Source: CBDFKK01 sp965248815 (lineage in GTDB: Bacteria > Pseudomonadota > Alphaproteobacteria > SMXP01). Taken from it: a DNA stretch of 64,000 nt. Positions 27,404-36,957 of this stretch are shown here, piece after piece (position 1 is the stretch's first letter; each line of letters begins with the position of its first letter). Position numbers and translations under genes: made by a program. The stretch spans positions 62,001 through 126,000 of the forward strand of contig CBDFKK010000008.1 in assembly GCA_965248815.1 (NCBI GenBank), written 5' to 3'. The notes under the pieces were generated by a model. It ran no database searches. It was not told the origin of the DNA and was given only the letters and a program-made list of their open reading frames with translations.

Positions 27404-28284
27404 TAGTCACGCATCCAATTGGTCAGCGTGATATGCCAACGCCTCCAAAGCTCCGCAATATTCGTTGCCAGATAAGGTGCATCGAAGTTTTGCGGAATTC
27501 GAAATCCAAGCAAGCCCGCTGTGGCAACGGCCATATCCGAATAACCCGAAAAATCACAGTAAAACTGAACTACGCCAAATAAGACCGCGCCCCAAACACT
27601 GTATGCGGCATACAGGCCCGGATCAGCAAAGACCACATCAACGAAGGGAGCCAAATTATCCGAGACAACTGCTTTTTTGAAAAAGCCTATTACAAATAGA
27701 GCTAGGCAAGCCTTTACAGCAACATTGGCGAACTTGTGAGATTCAGCAAGTTGCGGCAAAAATTGTTTGGCGCGAAGGATCGGACCCGCAACCAGTTGAG
27801 GAAAAAAGGCAACGAATACCGCTATGTCTAGAAAATTGCGGCGGGCATGCATCTCTTTTCGATAAACGTCGATTGTGTAACTGAGCGTTTGAAACGTGTA
27901 AAAACTGATGCCGACCGGAAGAACGATATTTATCGTGGTGTAATTAACCGTCATGCCCAACGTCTCGAACAATTCGATTAAGGACTGTGCAAAAAAGTCA
28001 AAATATTTAAATACGCCCAATATGCCCAAATTCGTACACAGGCTAATTATCAGCCATAGGCGTTTTTGTTTTTGACCAGGAGATTTGTCAATTTGAAGCG
28101 CAGCGACATAGTCGACGATTGTCGATAGCCATATCAACGCCAAAAATCGATAATCCCATGACGCATAAAAAACATAACTGCCGAGCAAGATGAGTAGCTT
28201 GCGATGACTATTTTTCGGCAACGTCCAGTAGATGACGGAGAACACCGCGAAGAAGACGAGAAAGCGGAATTCTACAAAGAGCAT
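27404..28284 (-). pseudogene. MBOAT O-acyltransferase (AlgI-like), C-terminus removed by IS-A
   Basis: About 293 residues with at least eight hydrophobic segments. AlgI-type motifs include SYVFYASWDYRF, VLPVGISFYTFQTLSYTIDVYR, FFPQLVAGPI and YCDFSGYSDMA, up to ELWRRWHITLTNWMRDY. The family is about 470 residues, so the part after the WHITL region is lost. With the SGNH-like gene upstream it formed an exopolysaccharide O-acetylation pair. Confidence 0.88.
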
Positions 28285-28300
28285 GCCTAATCTTCACGCC

Positions 28301-28942
28301 TCATGCTTTGGCAGAGACGCACCGCAAACTGGGTACTGAATGAGTCAGTCGGCCAATCGAAAACTGTTCGATTCCTAAGCCATATATCCAATAAAGGAAG
28401 TAGGAGAATTGCGACGCAGTGTCGGCAGGCGCGGCCCTCAGCTCCAATAAGCTAATAGGAATTGAGCGCCAGGTATTGAACGCAGTTATCCGCAATGTCG
28501 CCGCCTGGTCAAATGAATTGGGCGCCGTTGCAAGCCGCGGACTCATGAATATCCAACGTAGTCGCTTGGATTTTGCCCCGGCAATACGTTGAAGAAAATG
28601 CATTTCCTCGCGGATGTTGAGGGAGGGAACACTTAGATTGAAAGATCGCACCGGGCAACCTTGACGCTCCATTTCCCCGTCGAACACGATTGGATTGATG
28701 GCTCGATACATCATGCTCGCGCCAAGAAACAAAATGTCATAGTCATCTTTGTGGGAAAGAAAGTGCTCGAGCCGGACTTTCAACTCAGGTTGTTCAATTG
28801 GCGTCGGCACAAGCCAACGGAGAAGCTGAGCGGTTGCAATAAAAACAATCGCATAAAGGACAATATATGCAGAGGAACGCAATAAAACGCTACCGTTAGA
28901 ATTGACGCCACTGTGTCCCTCTATGTCAGAGTTAAACCTCAT
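28301..28942 (-). CDS. SGNH/AlgX-like O-acetylation partner protein (possibly shortened)
   Basis: 213 residues from an ATG that overlaps the upstream small gene by ATGA. A transmembrane anchor (YIVLYAIVFIATAQLLRWL) is followed by ILFLGASMMYRAINP, where GASxxYR is the nucleophile block of DltD/AlgJ-like SGNH proteins. The usual C-terminal Asp/His block is not found, and related proteins are longer, so it may be truncated. It lies 16 bp from the MBOAT gene. Confidence 0.6.
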   Translation of the reverse strand: MRFNSDIEGHSGVNSNGSVLLRSSAYIVLYAIVFIATAQLLRWLVPTPIEQPELKVRLEHFLSHKDDYDILFLGASMMYRAINPIVFDGEMERQGCPVRSFNLSVPSLNIREEMHFLQRIAGAKSKRLRWIFMSPRLATAPNSFDQAATLRITAFNTWRSIPISLLELRAAPADTASQFSYFLYWIYGLGIEQFSIGRLTHSVPSLRCVSAKA

Positions 28943-29136
28943 ATTTGGCCGAGCAACTCTTGTGTATGACGGATTTCCGCGCAGGCTGCGCGCCAGTTGC
29001 GTACAATGAGAGGCCAATTCTCGCCTACTACGAGCGCAGGGCCGGTTTGCGGCGTTACCATGCCGGCCGCTGCAGACCCGAATGCCAGTGCCGCAAACAT
29101 CAAAGCAATGGCGCCTACGAAATGGGCATTTGTCAC
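28939..29136 (-). CDS. Small membrane or secreted protein, coupled to the SGNH-like gene
   Basis: 65 residues from a GTG at 29136; upstream GTG or TTG starts would lengthen it to 75-86. One hydrophobic helix (FVGAIALMFAALAFGSAAAGMV) precedes a short tail. The stop overlaps the next start by ATGA, which is good evidence for translation. Function unknown. Confidence 0.5.
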   Translation of the reverse strand: MTNAHFVGAIALMFAALAFGSAAAGMVTPQTGPALVVGENWPLIVRNWRAACAEIRHTQELLGQI

Positions 29137-29283
29137 ATGCTTCCGCAAACTATACCCCCCTCTCACCTTCGCGTAAGTAGCCCCCGAGAAAGTGAACAAA
29201 AGGTTATCCTGCTAAACACGAACTACAGATGTAGCAGCATCTAGTACCTAGATTGCGATACGAAAATATCTATTTAGAAAGAG

Positions 29284-30735
29284 CTACAAAATTTCGATCG
29301 ACTCGAAGACAGCCCGCTCGGCTGATTCCAAAGCGCCTTCCATGCCGCGGTTCTCCTGCGCCGTATGCTCGCCGCAAAAGAACATACGCTCGTGAGGCAG
29401 CGACATGAGGTTGGCAAAATCTTTGATCTGTCCCGGCTGCCAAACAGCCCAGTCACCAGCAGAATATGGATCCTGGCCCCATGATTTCATTTCGATGGGT
29501 TTGAGCTGTCCCTTCGCCGCCGGCCGCGCTTGCTCTATTTCCGCCTGCGCCAACTTCATTGCCGCCTTCGGCCCCAACCGGTCCATATACATCGCGTGAT
29601 ATCCCCGGGACCACGACATCAATGCCGTAATCTCGGACTCGGACGTGGGGTTTGTTCGCTGGGCCAAAACCGTATTGACGCGGCCGTTCATCCACATGGA
29701 TGGATTGAGGCCATCTTTCTCCCAATAGGCAAACTTCGGCTCCCACGCGATCAACGTCAGATGCATGAAAGGCAAATTCAAGACAGCGCGGCGCTGAGCG
29801 CCCGTCATAGACGGCGTGACGTGTACATGTCTCAGGGTCGAAAACGGAAACGAGCAAATCGCCGCACGAGCATTGAACCGCGACCCGTCGCTACAACGCG
29901 CTTCAACCGAGTCGCCGTCCATATCGACAGAAACCACTTCATGCTCTAGGCGCACTTCGGTCTTCAACGTTTCCGCCATGGCTTCTGGAATACGATCATT
30001 GCCGCCATTGGCGCCAAATAGTAACGGCGCACTATTAGCCAACTTGTTCCACGAATCGACAAAGAACAACATGAGTGCTGAGACGTCATGAGCCGAATTG
30101 CCATAGTTCGGCGCTGTGTTGTAGCCGAGATCGATCTCGGCATCGGAAAAGCCCTTGGAACGCAGAAAAGCGTCCAACGAAATATCGTGTTGAAGACTGT
30201 CGTCAGCAAGCCAGTCGCCATGTTCGCGAATGGGATTGTTACCGGCGACCGCGGCCCACATGACTTGCCAGGGCAGTTGACCTCTCCGCTCACCTTGAAA
30301 CGGGTTGAGAGGAGAATGAGGCCACGCGCTCTTGTCCCGGACGGCACCGTTGAGGACCAGCTCCTGTTCCCCCGCCGCCCGTTGGCGCGGGGCATAGTCA
30401 ACGAGTTCGATGCCGCGGCTTTCGGCGGCGTCGATCATACGGCCATAGCCGCTGAACAAAGTCTGGCCGCCAAACTCTGCGGGGCCCGTGCCTAGCCGAA
30501 CGGTCTCGACTTTGCCGCCCGTCCGGTCGCGGCCTTCCAAAACAATGACGTTGTAGCCCATTTCTTCCAGCAGATTGGCAGCGTGGAGACCTGACAGTCC
30601 CGCACCCAAGACAAGGACATCAGCCTGTTCCTGGGCCCGTGCGCCACGAATTACACTGGGAAACGCGGCCGCCGTCATACCAGCGGAAAGGCCGGTCAAT
30701 ACGGTGCGCCGAGATAGTGGTCGCATTTGTTTCAT
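29284..30735 (-). CDS. Tat-exported flavin monoamine oxidase-family protein
   Basis: 483 residues. Twin-arginine signal LSRRTVLTGLSAGMTAAAF, FAD dinucleotide motif DVLVLGAGLSGLHAANLLEEMG, DRTGGKV, and the C-terminal FAD-contact motif FFCGEHTA ... MEGALESAERA, so the fold is complete. Likely oxidises a periplasmic amine. Substrate unknown. It resembles the IS-truncated gene at 5657-6466. Confidence 0.9.
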   Translation of the reverse strand: MKQMRPLSRRTVLTGLSAGMTAAAFPSVIRGARAQEQADVLVLGAGLSGLHAANLLEEMGYNVIVLEGRDRTGGKVETVRLGTGPAEFGGQTLFSGYGRMIDAAESRGIELVDYAPRQRAAGEQELVLNGAVRDKSAWPHSPLNPFQGERRGQLPWQVMWAAVAGNNPIREHGDWLADDSLQHDISLDAFLRSKGFSDAEIDLGYNTAPNYGNSAHDVSALMLFFVDSWNKLANSAPLLFGANGGNDRIPEAMAETLKTEVRLEHEVVSVDMDGDSVEARCSDGSRFNARAAICSFPFSTLRHVHVTPSMTGAQRRAVLNLPFMHLTLIAWEPKFAYWEKDGLNPSMWMNGRVNTVLAQRTNPTSESEITALMSWSRGYHAMYMDRLGPKAAMKLAQAEIEQARPAAKGQLKPIEMKSWGQDPYSAGDWAVWQPGQIKDFANLMSLPHERMFFCGEHTAQENRGMEGALESAERAVFESIEIL

Positions 30736-30837
30736 AACTTGCCCTCGCTTGCTGCCAAATCTTCACGACTTTCGCATCAAATCTGGCGATGATCAACGAC
30801 GCGCGAAGGCCGGAGCAATTTTCGGAAAAGCTCTATT

Positions 30838-31404
30838 TCATTGCAGGTTCAATTCATTATTGTCCGTATGCTCAAACACTTTTCCGTATATGTCTACAAT
30901 GGTGGTTTCCGAATACGAGAGCCTTCCGTTTCCAACGACTACTTTGTGGCGAAACTCTGTGGTGCGCGCATTGTCCCGCATGAAAGGTGACTGAATAATT
31001 TTCCAATCGGCGTCATCGATGCTCGCTGCCACTTCAATGATTACACGCCCGTCGGAGTCTTTCGCTCCCTCGAATTTTCCGCCGGCGAGCACGCAAACAG
31101 CACGAGGGATAACAAGAGAATGCATGATCGTTTCCGTTTTCGGATCCCACATCCAGTACCCCGTTTCATCGTGGAAGACTTCATCATCTGATTTGCGTTG
31201 AACCACTTGACGATAATGCAGTGCTGATAAAACCTGCGAATTGGCGTTGGTCACGTCGCCAATCGCGGTATAGGCAATTGATTCATGATAAGGATTATTT
31301 TCGGCACCATCCGGCTCTGGCGCCACATCTAATCCTTTATCCCCGTTCCAAATGCCAATCAGGTCTGTCAATGGACCATAGTCTACTGCCGCTTCTTCGC
31401 TCAT
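30838..31404 (-). CDS. Nitrobindin/THAP4-like beta-barrel protein
   Basis: 188 residues. The N-terminal GIWNGDKGLDV resembles the GxWxGxG loop of nitrobindin-like ten-stranded barrels. Alternating strands follow (YHESIAYTAIG, LHYRQVV, TGYWMWDP, RLSYSETTIVDIYGKVFEHTDNNEL). Family members bind haem or hydrophobic ligands. A haem-ligand histidine cannot be assigned with confidence. Confidence 0.65.
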   Translation of the reverse strand: MSEEAAVDYGPLTDLIGIWNGDKGLDVAPEPDGAENNPYHESIAYTAIGDVTNANSQVLSALHYRQVVQRKSDDEVFHDETGYWMWDPKTETIMHSLVIPRAVCVLAGGKFEGAKDSDGRVIIEVAASIDDADWKIIQSPFMRDNARTTEFRHKVVVGNGRLSYSETTIVDIYGKVFEHTDNNELNLQ

Positions 31405-31508
31405 CTCATAGCCTCTTTGAATTAATTTTTTGGTTGATACATGCGACAGTACTTAAGCGGTCTTTGGCATGGCCGGAAAATTGGCCACAAGGATCACCCG
31501 CGCACATA

Positions 31509-31562
31509 GAGTCGAAAGAACACGGGGAGCCGAGAAAACAAGGGGAGTCGAGAAAACACGGG
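31509..31562. repeat. Three tandem 18-bp units
   Basis: Three consecutive 18-bp units beginning GAG(T/C)CGA and ending in A-rich ACACGGG or ACAAGGG (31509-31526, 31527-31544, 31545-31562), with two or three mismatches between units. They lie in the 207-bp space between two leftward genes. No gene seen there. Confidence 0.8.
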
Positions 31563-31611
31563 TTTCGACAAACTGCCTGGTCCTTGGTTGCTGCTTCTTG
31601 ATCTTGATCAA

Positions 31612-32679
31612 TTAAGGCCGTGTGTAGCCGGCCACTTCCGGTTCCACTGTTTCTGCGTAATACGTCCAAGAGCTCGGGAATTCGCCCGGCGCCGGCGCCC
31701 ACTCGGTGTAAGGCTCTAACTGTCCGGGCTCGTTCTTTTCGAGGTAAGCGACGACGCCGCGCGGCACGTCGTCGATCCCTGCCATTGCTTTGTAGGTATG
31801 GGACATGGCGAACATGGATCCCTCGACGCCGCTTTCTCCCATGCGCATAAAGGGCATCCATGGCGTCGAGCGCGCAAATCCCGCTGAGAACTGAGCAGAC
31901 GGCGCGTCAGGGTCTTCTAATTCTTCGGCATGTACAAAGTAGCTGAGCGTTTCGTTGGTCTCGACAATCGGCCCGGACGAGGCTTTAGGCCAACCTTCTT
32001 GGGTTATCGGATTGTTCGTGCGCAAATGCATGTTCATGCCGACGAGATATTGGTTGCCCGCTTTGCTCCATGGCAGCAAGAATGGCTTGGTCACATCTGC
32101 GTCTTCGACTGACTCAACCGTGCCGCTAATATCTTGAGAGACCGTTAGATCCGTCGACCAACTACCAAAGAAAGCGTTACTCTCCGCACCGGAAAATGCT
32201 TTTGAGGGCCAACGGGTCCCAAGCTTGGCATACAAGCCGCGGTTGACGAAATTCACGACCTCGACCGTCTCGCCAGTAAAAGGATTGTCCCAAGTCTCGA
32301 GCGGCTCACCGCTTGCAAGATCCATATAGACCGTGCTTTCTTTACCGCGAACTTCAACGGCGTCGCCTGCCACGCGTGCTTGCTGCAATACCACACCCGC
32401 ATAGCCGAACAGCGGTGTCATCTTTGCGCCGACCTTGGCATAAAAGACCCCAGTGTGCCCCATGAACACCGGCTCTTCGGCAAAAGTCGAGACCATCTTC
32501 AGATAGTTGTAAAGGTTCGTAAATGGATCGCTGAAATCGAGGGGCGTCGCAGCAAAGCCCTGTGTCGCAATACTTGCACCAACTGCGCCCGTTGCAGCCG
32601 GAACAGCTATCGCACTCAAGCTCAAAAACCCGCGCCGGGTCACCGGATCGAGACCTAAAAAGCCACTGTCGAGAAACAT
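31612..32679 (-). CDS. DUF1838-family protein with Tat signal
   Basis: 355 residues. TRRGFLSLSAIAVPAATG is a twin-arginine signal with cleavage near GFAAT. The remainder matches DUF1838: YNYLKMVSTF, VYMDLASGEPLETWDNPFTGE, YFVHAEELEDP, WMPFMRMGE and SWTYYAETVEPEV. Function of the family is unknown; members often sit near oxidoreductases and hydrolases of uncertain substrate, as here. AAAGAGAA precedes the ATG. Confidence 0.88.
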   Translation of the reverse strand: MFLDSGFLGLDPVTRRGFLSLSAIAVPAATGAVGASIATQGFAATPLDFSDPFTNLYNYLKMVSTFAEEPVFMGHTGVFYAKVGAKMTPLFGYAGVVLQQARVAGDAVEVRGKESTVYMDLASGEPLETWDNPFTGETVEVVNFVNRGLYAKLGTRWPSKAFSGAESNAFFGSWSTDLTVSQDISGTVESVEDADVTKPFLLPWSKAGNQYLVGMNMHLRTNNPITQEGWPKASSGPIVETNETLSYFVHAEELEDPDAPSAQFSAGFARSTPWMPFMRMGESGVEGSMFAMSHTYKAMAGIDDVPRGVVAYLEKNEPGQLEPYTEWAPAPGEFPSSWTYYAETVEPEVAGYTRP

Positions 32680-32877
32680 ATAATTCTCTTTCTGCCAATT
32701 CGATCTTCCAAATCTTATCGGATCTTATTCCTGCAGTGATCGATTCACCAGACAGCAATGGAGGCCGTCAGTCCGCCTTCAATTTGCGTAATGATAAGTG
32801 TACCTAGTCAAAGTGGTGTCGTTAGGTCTCTTGACCGATAATGGCATCAGATCTACGAACAAGCGGAGGTGACGCTC

Positions 32878-33324
32878 GTGACTGATGATGGAAAGTCGTA
32901 TGTCATAATGCGCGTGGTGATGACCATACTTTGGTTGGTCATTGCTATTGGCGGATTTGTTTATAACGCAGGTGAAACACACCTTTTCAATCCGGACTGG
33001 ACCCCCCACGCCCGTTTGCATATCGCGGTTTTTCTGATCGGTGGTGCCGTCGTTGGCCTGTTCGGAATTTACATTATCTGGGGAGCTACGCCTTCACGTC
33101 GCTACAGCGTACAACTCTCCGCCATCCTGGGCGCAGCTTATTGTTTGGGATTCATACTCGCGGCATTGCTCATGCCGATCTATGGAGGATCATTGCTATC
33201 GGCAGATGTCGAACCAAATCCATCACTAACTCCCGCAAGCTTTCCACAAGCAGTAGGGGCCGCTACACTTTTTGTGCTTTGTCTCTATTTTACGAAAGCA
33301 CGACGCGCCGAAGCGAACAATTAG
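32878..33324 (+). CDS. Hypothetical membrane protein (four helices)
   Basis: 148 residues. The GTG at 32878 is chosen because GGAGGT lies seven bases upstream. The GTG at 32869 overlaps that site, and an ATG at 32905 also exists. Four hydrophobic segments (VVMTILWLVIAIGGFVY, IAVFLIGGAVVGLFGIYI, LGAAYCLGFILAALLM, VGAATLFVLCLYF). No family recognised. Confidence 0.65.
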   Translation: MTDDGKSYVIMRVVMTILWLVIAIGGFVYNAGETHLFNPDWTPHARLHIAVFLIGGAVVGLFGIYIIWGATPSRRYSVQLSAILGAAYCLGFILAALLMPIYGGSLLSADVEPNPSLTPASFPQAVGAATLFVLCLYFTKARRAEANN

Positions 33325-33351
33325 TATTTTGCTTGATTTTAAGTTCCCACG

Positions 33352-33597
33352 TCACTTGAAATCTTTGAGATACGCTTTCGCTTCACCCATCAGTTTGCGG
33401 AGAGACTTGCGCGTATTGATTGCGCGCGCCGTGGTACGGCCGTGGGTCAATGCGTTTTTATTTCCACGGGGCGCGCCCGACCCATGCGCTCCGCCGTGCA
33501 TGCGACACCGGCGCTTGCCTCGTACGGGAAAAGAAGCGCAGAGTTGCCCGAACCTGGTCCTGGCGCCGCACCGCAATCCGTCTGAAGAAAATGGCAT
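33352..33597 (-). CDS. HGGxxxG-type small zinc-binding-like protein
   Basis: 81 residues. CGARTRFGQLC ... CRMHGG with GAPRGNKNALTHG matches a widespread small-protein family with three or four Cys/His metal ligands, common in alphaproteobacteria and their mobile elements. The C-terminus is a basic helix. It converges on the membrane-protein gene on the other strand. Function unknown. Confidence 0.7.
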   Translation of the reverse strand: MPFSSDGLRCGARTRFGQLCASFPVRGKRRCRMHGGAHGSGAPRGNKNALTHGRTTARAINTRKSLRKLMGEAKAYLKDFK

Positions 33598-33782
33598 TTT
33601 AGCTGTCTCCTGTATTTTTCAAGTATTACCATTTACTCCGTATACCAATCACCTGTTCCAATGATTTGTCCACACAAATTTCTATTCGTCGATTGTGACG
33701 ATTCACTAGGAAGCCGGGCAACGACAAGGCTGCGATTAGGTGCTATAAGCGTGGAGGGAAACCGATATGTTGGGGGTGATTC

Positions 33783-34151
33783 ATGTTTGGAATAGGACGG
33801 AACGGCAGGACGAGCCTTCGCGGGCTGATTTTCGAAGGCGTGAGCTGGTTGCCAGCGCTCGGGATATCGTCCGTCTTGGGTGTCGCGAGCCTGACAGAAA
33901 CGGTCTATGAATGGCCGTTCTATGTAAACTGGGGAGTCAGCACTTATCAGGCCGTCGTCTATCCCGTGGTGAATAACTTTATTGGCAATGTTCCGCCTTG
34001 GCTTATCGATGTCGGTGCCATATTGCTCGGTGTGATTACACTGTTCTCAAGATTTCTTTTCAAGTTTATCGGCTCCGCGGTGGTCTTTGCCATTATCGGC
34101 GCTATCTTGGTCTTTGGAGGTCAGTGGTTCTATCCGGCACTTGTCAACTGA
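33783..34151 (+). CDS. Hypothetical membrane protein
   Basis: 122 residues with two to three hydrophobic segments (WLPALGISSVLGVASL, LIDVGAILLGVITLFSRFLF, SAVVFAIIGAILVFGGQWF). No known motif. It lies about 100 bp upstream of the MFS transporter on the same strand. The 185 bp before it contain no gene that I can support. Confidence 0.6.
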   Translation: MFGIGRNGRTSLRGLIFEGVSWLPALGISSVLGVASLTETVYEWPFYVNWGVSTYQAVVYPVVNNFIGNVPPWLIDVGAILLGVITLFSRFLFKFIGSAVVFAIIGAILVFGGQWFYPALVN

Positions 34152-34250
34152 TCCAGGCGGCCTTTTCTCATTCGTCTTGCTTGCTTAAGCTCGTTGCATC
34201 ATCGCCGAAAGTGATGAGTCTTCTTAACGCGCTACGGGAGCCCCCACCAC

Positions 34251-35594
34251 ATGAGCAATGTCAAAACGGCTGAAAACAAGCTGGGGCCTGTCTCTCTGCA
34301 ACCGGGTGTGACCGGATTTAATGTGGCCACCCTGTTCTACTCAAATTTTGTCTATGTACCACTGGTCGCTTTCCTCAACTTTATCCAACCATACTTGCTC
34401 AACAATATGATGCAGATCCCTGCCGGGCAGCAGGGCTCGATCACAGGTGCGCTAGGACTCTCTCAAGAGATCACGGGGTTCTTTTTGATGAGCGTCGCCG
34501 GAGCAATGTCCGATAGAATCGGACGGCGTTTCTTGTGCGTCGTCGGTTTCGCAATCATGGGGCTGGGACTCATCGTTTACCCCCTGGCCACGTCTATTCC
34601 CCAGCTCGTACTGTTTCGTATATTTTTCTCTGTCGGTGCCGCCGTTGCCTCCATCATGACGATTTCGGCGTTGCATGATTATGCGCACGAAAAGTCTCGC
34701 GGAAAGCTCATCGGCTTCAACAGCATTTTTACCGGTCTCGGAATCATTTCACTTTCATTGACGATTATGCGGCTGCCGAAGATTTTCACCGATATGGGCT
34801 ACAGCACAATCGAAGCCGGTCAATTCACCTTTTGGGCTGCCGCAATAATCGCGTTCATAACCGCATCGATCATCGGCTTCGGCTACAAAGCTGGCACGGC
34901 AGTGACTCAGCAGCAACAGGAAAGTGTCTTAAAGCGAACCCGCGAGGGCTTTGCTTTGGCAAAACGCAATCCGCGCATCGCGCTGGTGCTGGCGGCAGCG
35001 TTTGCTTCGCGGGGAGACATGATCATTGTCGGCACGTATTTTTCGCTTTGGACTCTCCGTGCAGGTGTAGACCAAGGCATAGCCGCCCCGGAGGCGATGG
35101 CCACTTACGGCATTCTCATTTCAGTATTGACGGTCGCAACGCTGACCTATTCGCCGGCATTGGGCTTCATATTGGATCGCGTGAACCGCGTGGCAGCGGT
35201 GGCAGTTTGCTTTGCGATTGCGGCAGCCACATATCTTTTCTTCAGCGCCATGACTGATCCATTCAATCTCTATTTGATGGTACCCGCCGCATTCCTTTTA
35301 GGAGTGGGTGAAATGAGCGCCGTCTTAAGCGTCAATGCATTGTTGGGCCAAGAGGCACCACCGCACATTCGCGGCACAATCGTCGGCGTGTTCGGCCTTG
35401 TGGGAACGGTTGGAATCATGGTTGGGACCGGTATCGGCGGTGTCATTTTCGATACGATCGGATATACGGCGCCGTTTGCGTTGATGGGGATTTTCAATCT
35501 AATCGTAGCAATCGCCGCGTACTTTGTCTGGCTTAAGGCGCGCGGTCCCGCGCCAGGAGAGATTGGAGATGCGCCAGCCGCAGCGTCTCATTAA
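34251..35594 (+). CDS. MFS transporter
   Basis: 447 residues with twelve predicted helices. The loop 2-3 signature is MSDRIGRRFLCVVGF, and the second half repeats the pattern near LGFILDRVNRVAAVAV. GVGEMSAVLSVNALLGQEAPPHIRGTIVG is characteristic of the C-terminal domain. Probably a proton-driven carrier or exporter of a small organic solute; substrate unknown. The VOC gene 24 bp downstream may be cotranscribed. Confidence 0.92.
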   Translation: MSNVKTAENKLGPVSLQPGVTGFNVATLFYSNFVYVPLVAFLNFIQPYLLNNMMQIPAGQQGSITGALGLSQEITGFFLMSVAGAMSDRIGRRFLCVVGFAIMGLGLIVYPLATSIPQLVLFRIFFSVGAAVASIMTISALHDYAHEKSRGKLIGFNSIFTGLGIISLSLTIMRLPKIFTDMGYSTIEAGQFTFWAAAIIAFITASIIGFGYKAGTAVTQQQQESVLKRTREGFALAKRNPRIALVLAAAFASRGDMIIVGTYFSLWTLRAGVDQGIAAPEAMATYGILISVLTVATLTYSPALGFILDRVNRVAAVAVCFAIAAATYLFFSAMTDPFNLYLMVPAAFLLGVGEMSAVLSVNALLGQEAPPHIRGTIVGVFGLVGTVGIMVGTGIGGVIFDTIGYTAPFALMGIFNLIVAIAAYFVWLKARGPAPGEIGDAPAAASH

Positions 35595-35617
35595 GTTAGC
35601 CGTTGCAGGAGAAATAG

Positions 35618-36046
35618 ATGACCAATCCCTTCCCCGAAGGCTTTACCGCCGTCACGCCCTATCTCGTTGTCGAAGACGTTGCAGCGTTACTATCGTTTCT
35701 GGAAAAAGCGTTTGGCGCTCGGGAAACCGAACGTCTCTATCGCTCCGACGGCAGCATCATGCACGCGCAAGCTCAAATCGGTGACGCCATGATCATGATG
35801 GGAGGCGCGACCCCGGATTTCATGCCCATAACCTCCATGGTTCATCTTTACGTCGCCGACGTGGATGCCGCCTACGCGCAGGCGCTCGTGGCGGGCGCAA
35901 CGCCAATCATGCCGCCAGAAGATCAATTTTACGGCGACCGTAGCGGCGGGGTCGCTGACCCGTCCGGAAACCGATGGTGGATCGCAACACATATCGAAGA
36001 TGTATCGTCCGAAGACATGCAGATGCGCGCGTCAGAGCAAACCTAG
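35618..36046 (+). CDS. VOC/glyoxalase-fold protein (PhnB-like)
   Basis: 142 residues from an ATG preceded by GCAGGAG. VTPYLVVEDVAALLSFLEKAFGARE and DAMIMMGG are typical of PhnB-like one-domain VOC proteins. GVADPSGNRWWIATH ends the fold. The metal-site residues cannot be assigned safely, so catalysis is not certain. Confidence 0.88.
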   Translation: MTNPFPEGFTAVTPYLVVEDVAALLSFLEKAFGARETERLYRSDGSIMHAQAQIGDAMIMMGGATPDFMPITSMVHLYVADVDAAYAQALVAGATPIMPPEDQFYGDRSGGVADPSGNRWWIATHIEDVSSEDMQMRASEQT

Positions 36047-36063
36047 GCTAGGGCTAGATTCCC

Positions 36064-36303
36064 TTAGATTTTGTTGTGTGTGCCGTCACAAATCGGCTTC
36101 TTGCTCGACTGTTTACAAGCACAAAACCAAACGCTTGTCGTGCTATCAGCCTGATATTCGACAGGAGTAAACTCCGTCGTCTTGTGGCTACCGTCGCAAA
36201 ACGGTTGCTTCTTTGAAAGGCCGCAAGCGCACCAGTAATATTTCTTTCCCTCCGTAACTTCGACGCTAATGGGGGTCCTTTGGGCAATATGAGGCGTGGT
36301 CAT
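36064..36303 (-). CDS. CDGSH iron-sulfur domain protein (two motifs)
   Basis: 79 residues with two tandem motifs, CACGLSKKQPFCDGSH and CACKQSSKKPICDGTH. Each supplies the three Cys and one His that hold a [2Fe-2S] cluster in mitoNEET-type proteins. Small cytosolic redox or cluster-transfer protein. AAAAGGA lies upstream of the ATG. Confidence 0.92.
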   Translation of the reverse strand: MTTPHIAQRTPISVEVTEGKKYYWCACGLSKKQPFCDGSHKTTEFTPVEYQADSTTSVWFCACKQSSKKPICDGTHNKI

Positions 36304-36339
36304 ATCGGTTCCTTTTCCGTTGCGACAGTGGGAAGACCG

Positions 36340-36825
36340 TCAATTGTGATCGGGGAAATGTTTGTCGGAAATATGCTCCAGCAATGCGTGAGTCGCCCGC
36401 TCGATCAATTGAAACATGTCTTCGAAGTCGCGGGCGTTGCCGTAGTAGGGATCGGGAACGTCCTTGTCCTCTACATTGGACACGTAATCGAGCAGGAGAC
36501 CGAGCTTTGAGACGTGTTCTTTCGGCGCATAATCCTTAAGGTCGCGCAAATTCTCGCGGTCCATTGCCAATATATAATTGAAGTTCTCAAAATCACTTGG
36601 CTTGACTTGGCGTGCCCGCAAAGGACTCAAATCAGTGCGACGGCGGCGGGCCACCTTCTGAATACGACTGTCCGGCGGATGGCCGATGTGCCAACTGCCC
36701 GTTCCCGCCGAATCAACCTCCAGCTTTTCTTCAAGGCCCACATCATGTGTAAGCTCACGGAAAATACCTTCGGCCGCCGGTGACCGGCAGATGTTGCCCA
36801 AACAAACGAATAAGACTTTGACCAT
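36340..36825 (-). CDS. Low-molecular-weight protein tyrosine phosphatase
   Basis: 161 residues from the ATG at 36825; an upstream TTG adds only five residues. The P-loop CLGNICRS near the N-terminus and the general acid DPYYG near residue 125 define the family. It may act on tyrosine-phosphorylated proteins or, in polysaccharide loci, on BY-kinases; none is seen nearby. Confidence 0.92.
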   Translation of the reverse strand: MVKVLFVCLGNICRSPAAEGIFRELTHDVGLEEKLEVDSAGTGSWHIGHPPDSRIQKVARRRRTDLSPLRARQVKPSDFENFNYILAMDRENLRDLKDYAPKEHVSKLGLLLDYVSNVEDKDVPDPYYGNARDFEDMFQLIERATHALLEHISDKHFPDHN

Positions 36826-36957
36826 AAATACCAACGTCAAGGGCGCTTCCTGAGGCGCCTATAGCCGTCCCCTTTTGACCTTAGAATTCAGCCGCAATTA
36901 AGTTACGATAGTCTTATAGGGCAGCAAGATTGACGGAACAATCATGGGAGAGTCGAA

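Noticed and set aside
31406..31861. Leftward 151-codon ORF through the tandem repeats
   Set aside because: Overlaps the DUF1838 gene in another frame and has low-complexity translation.
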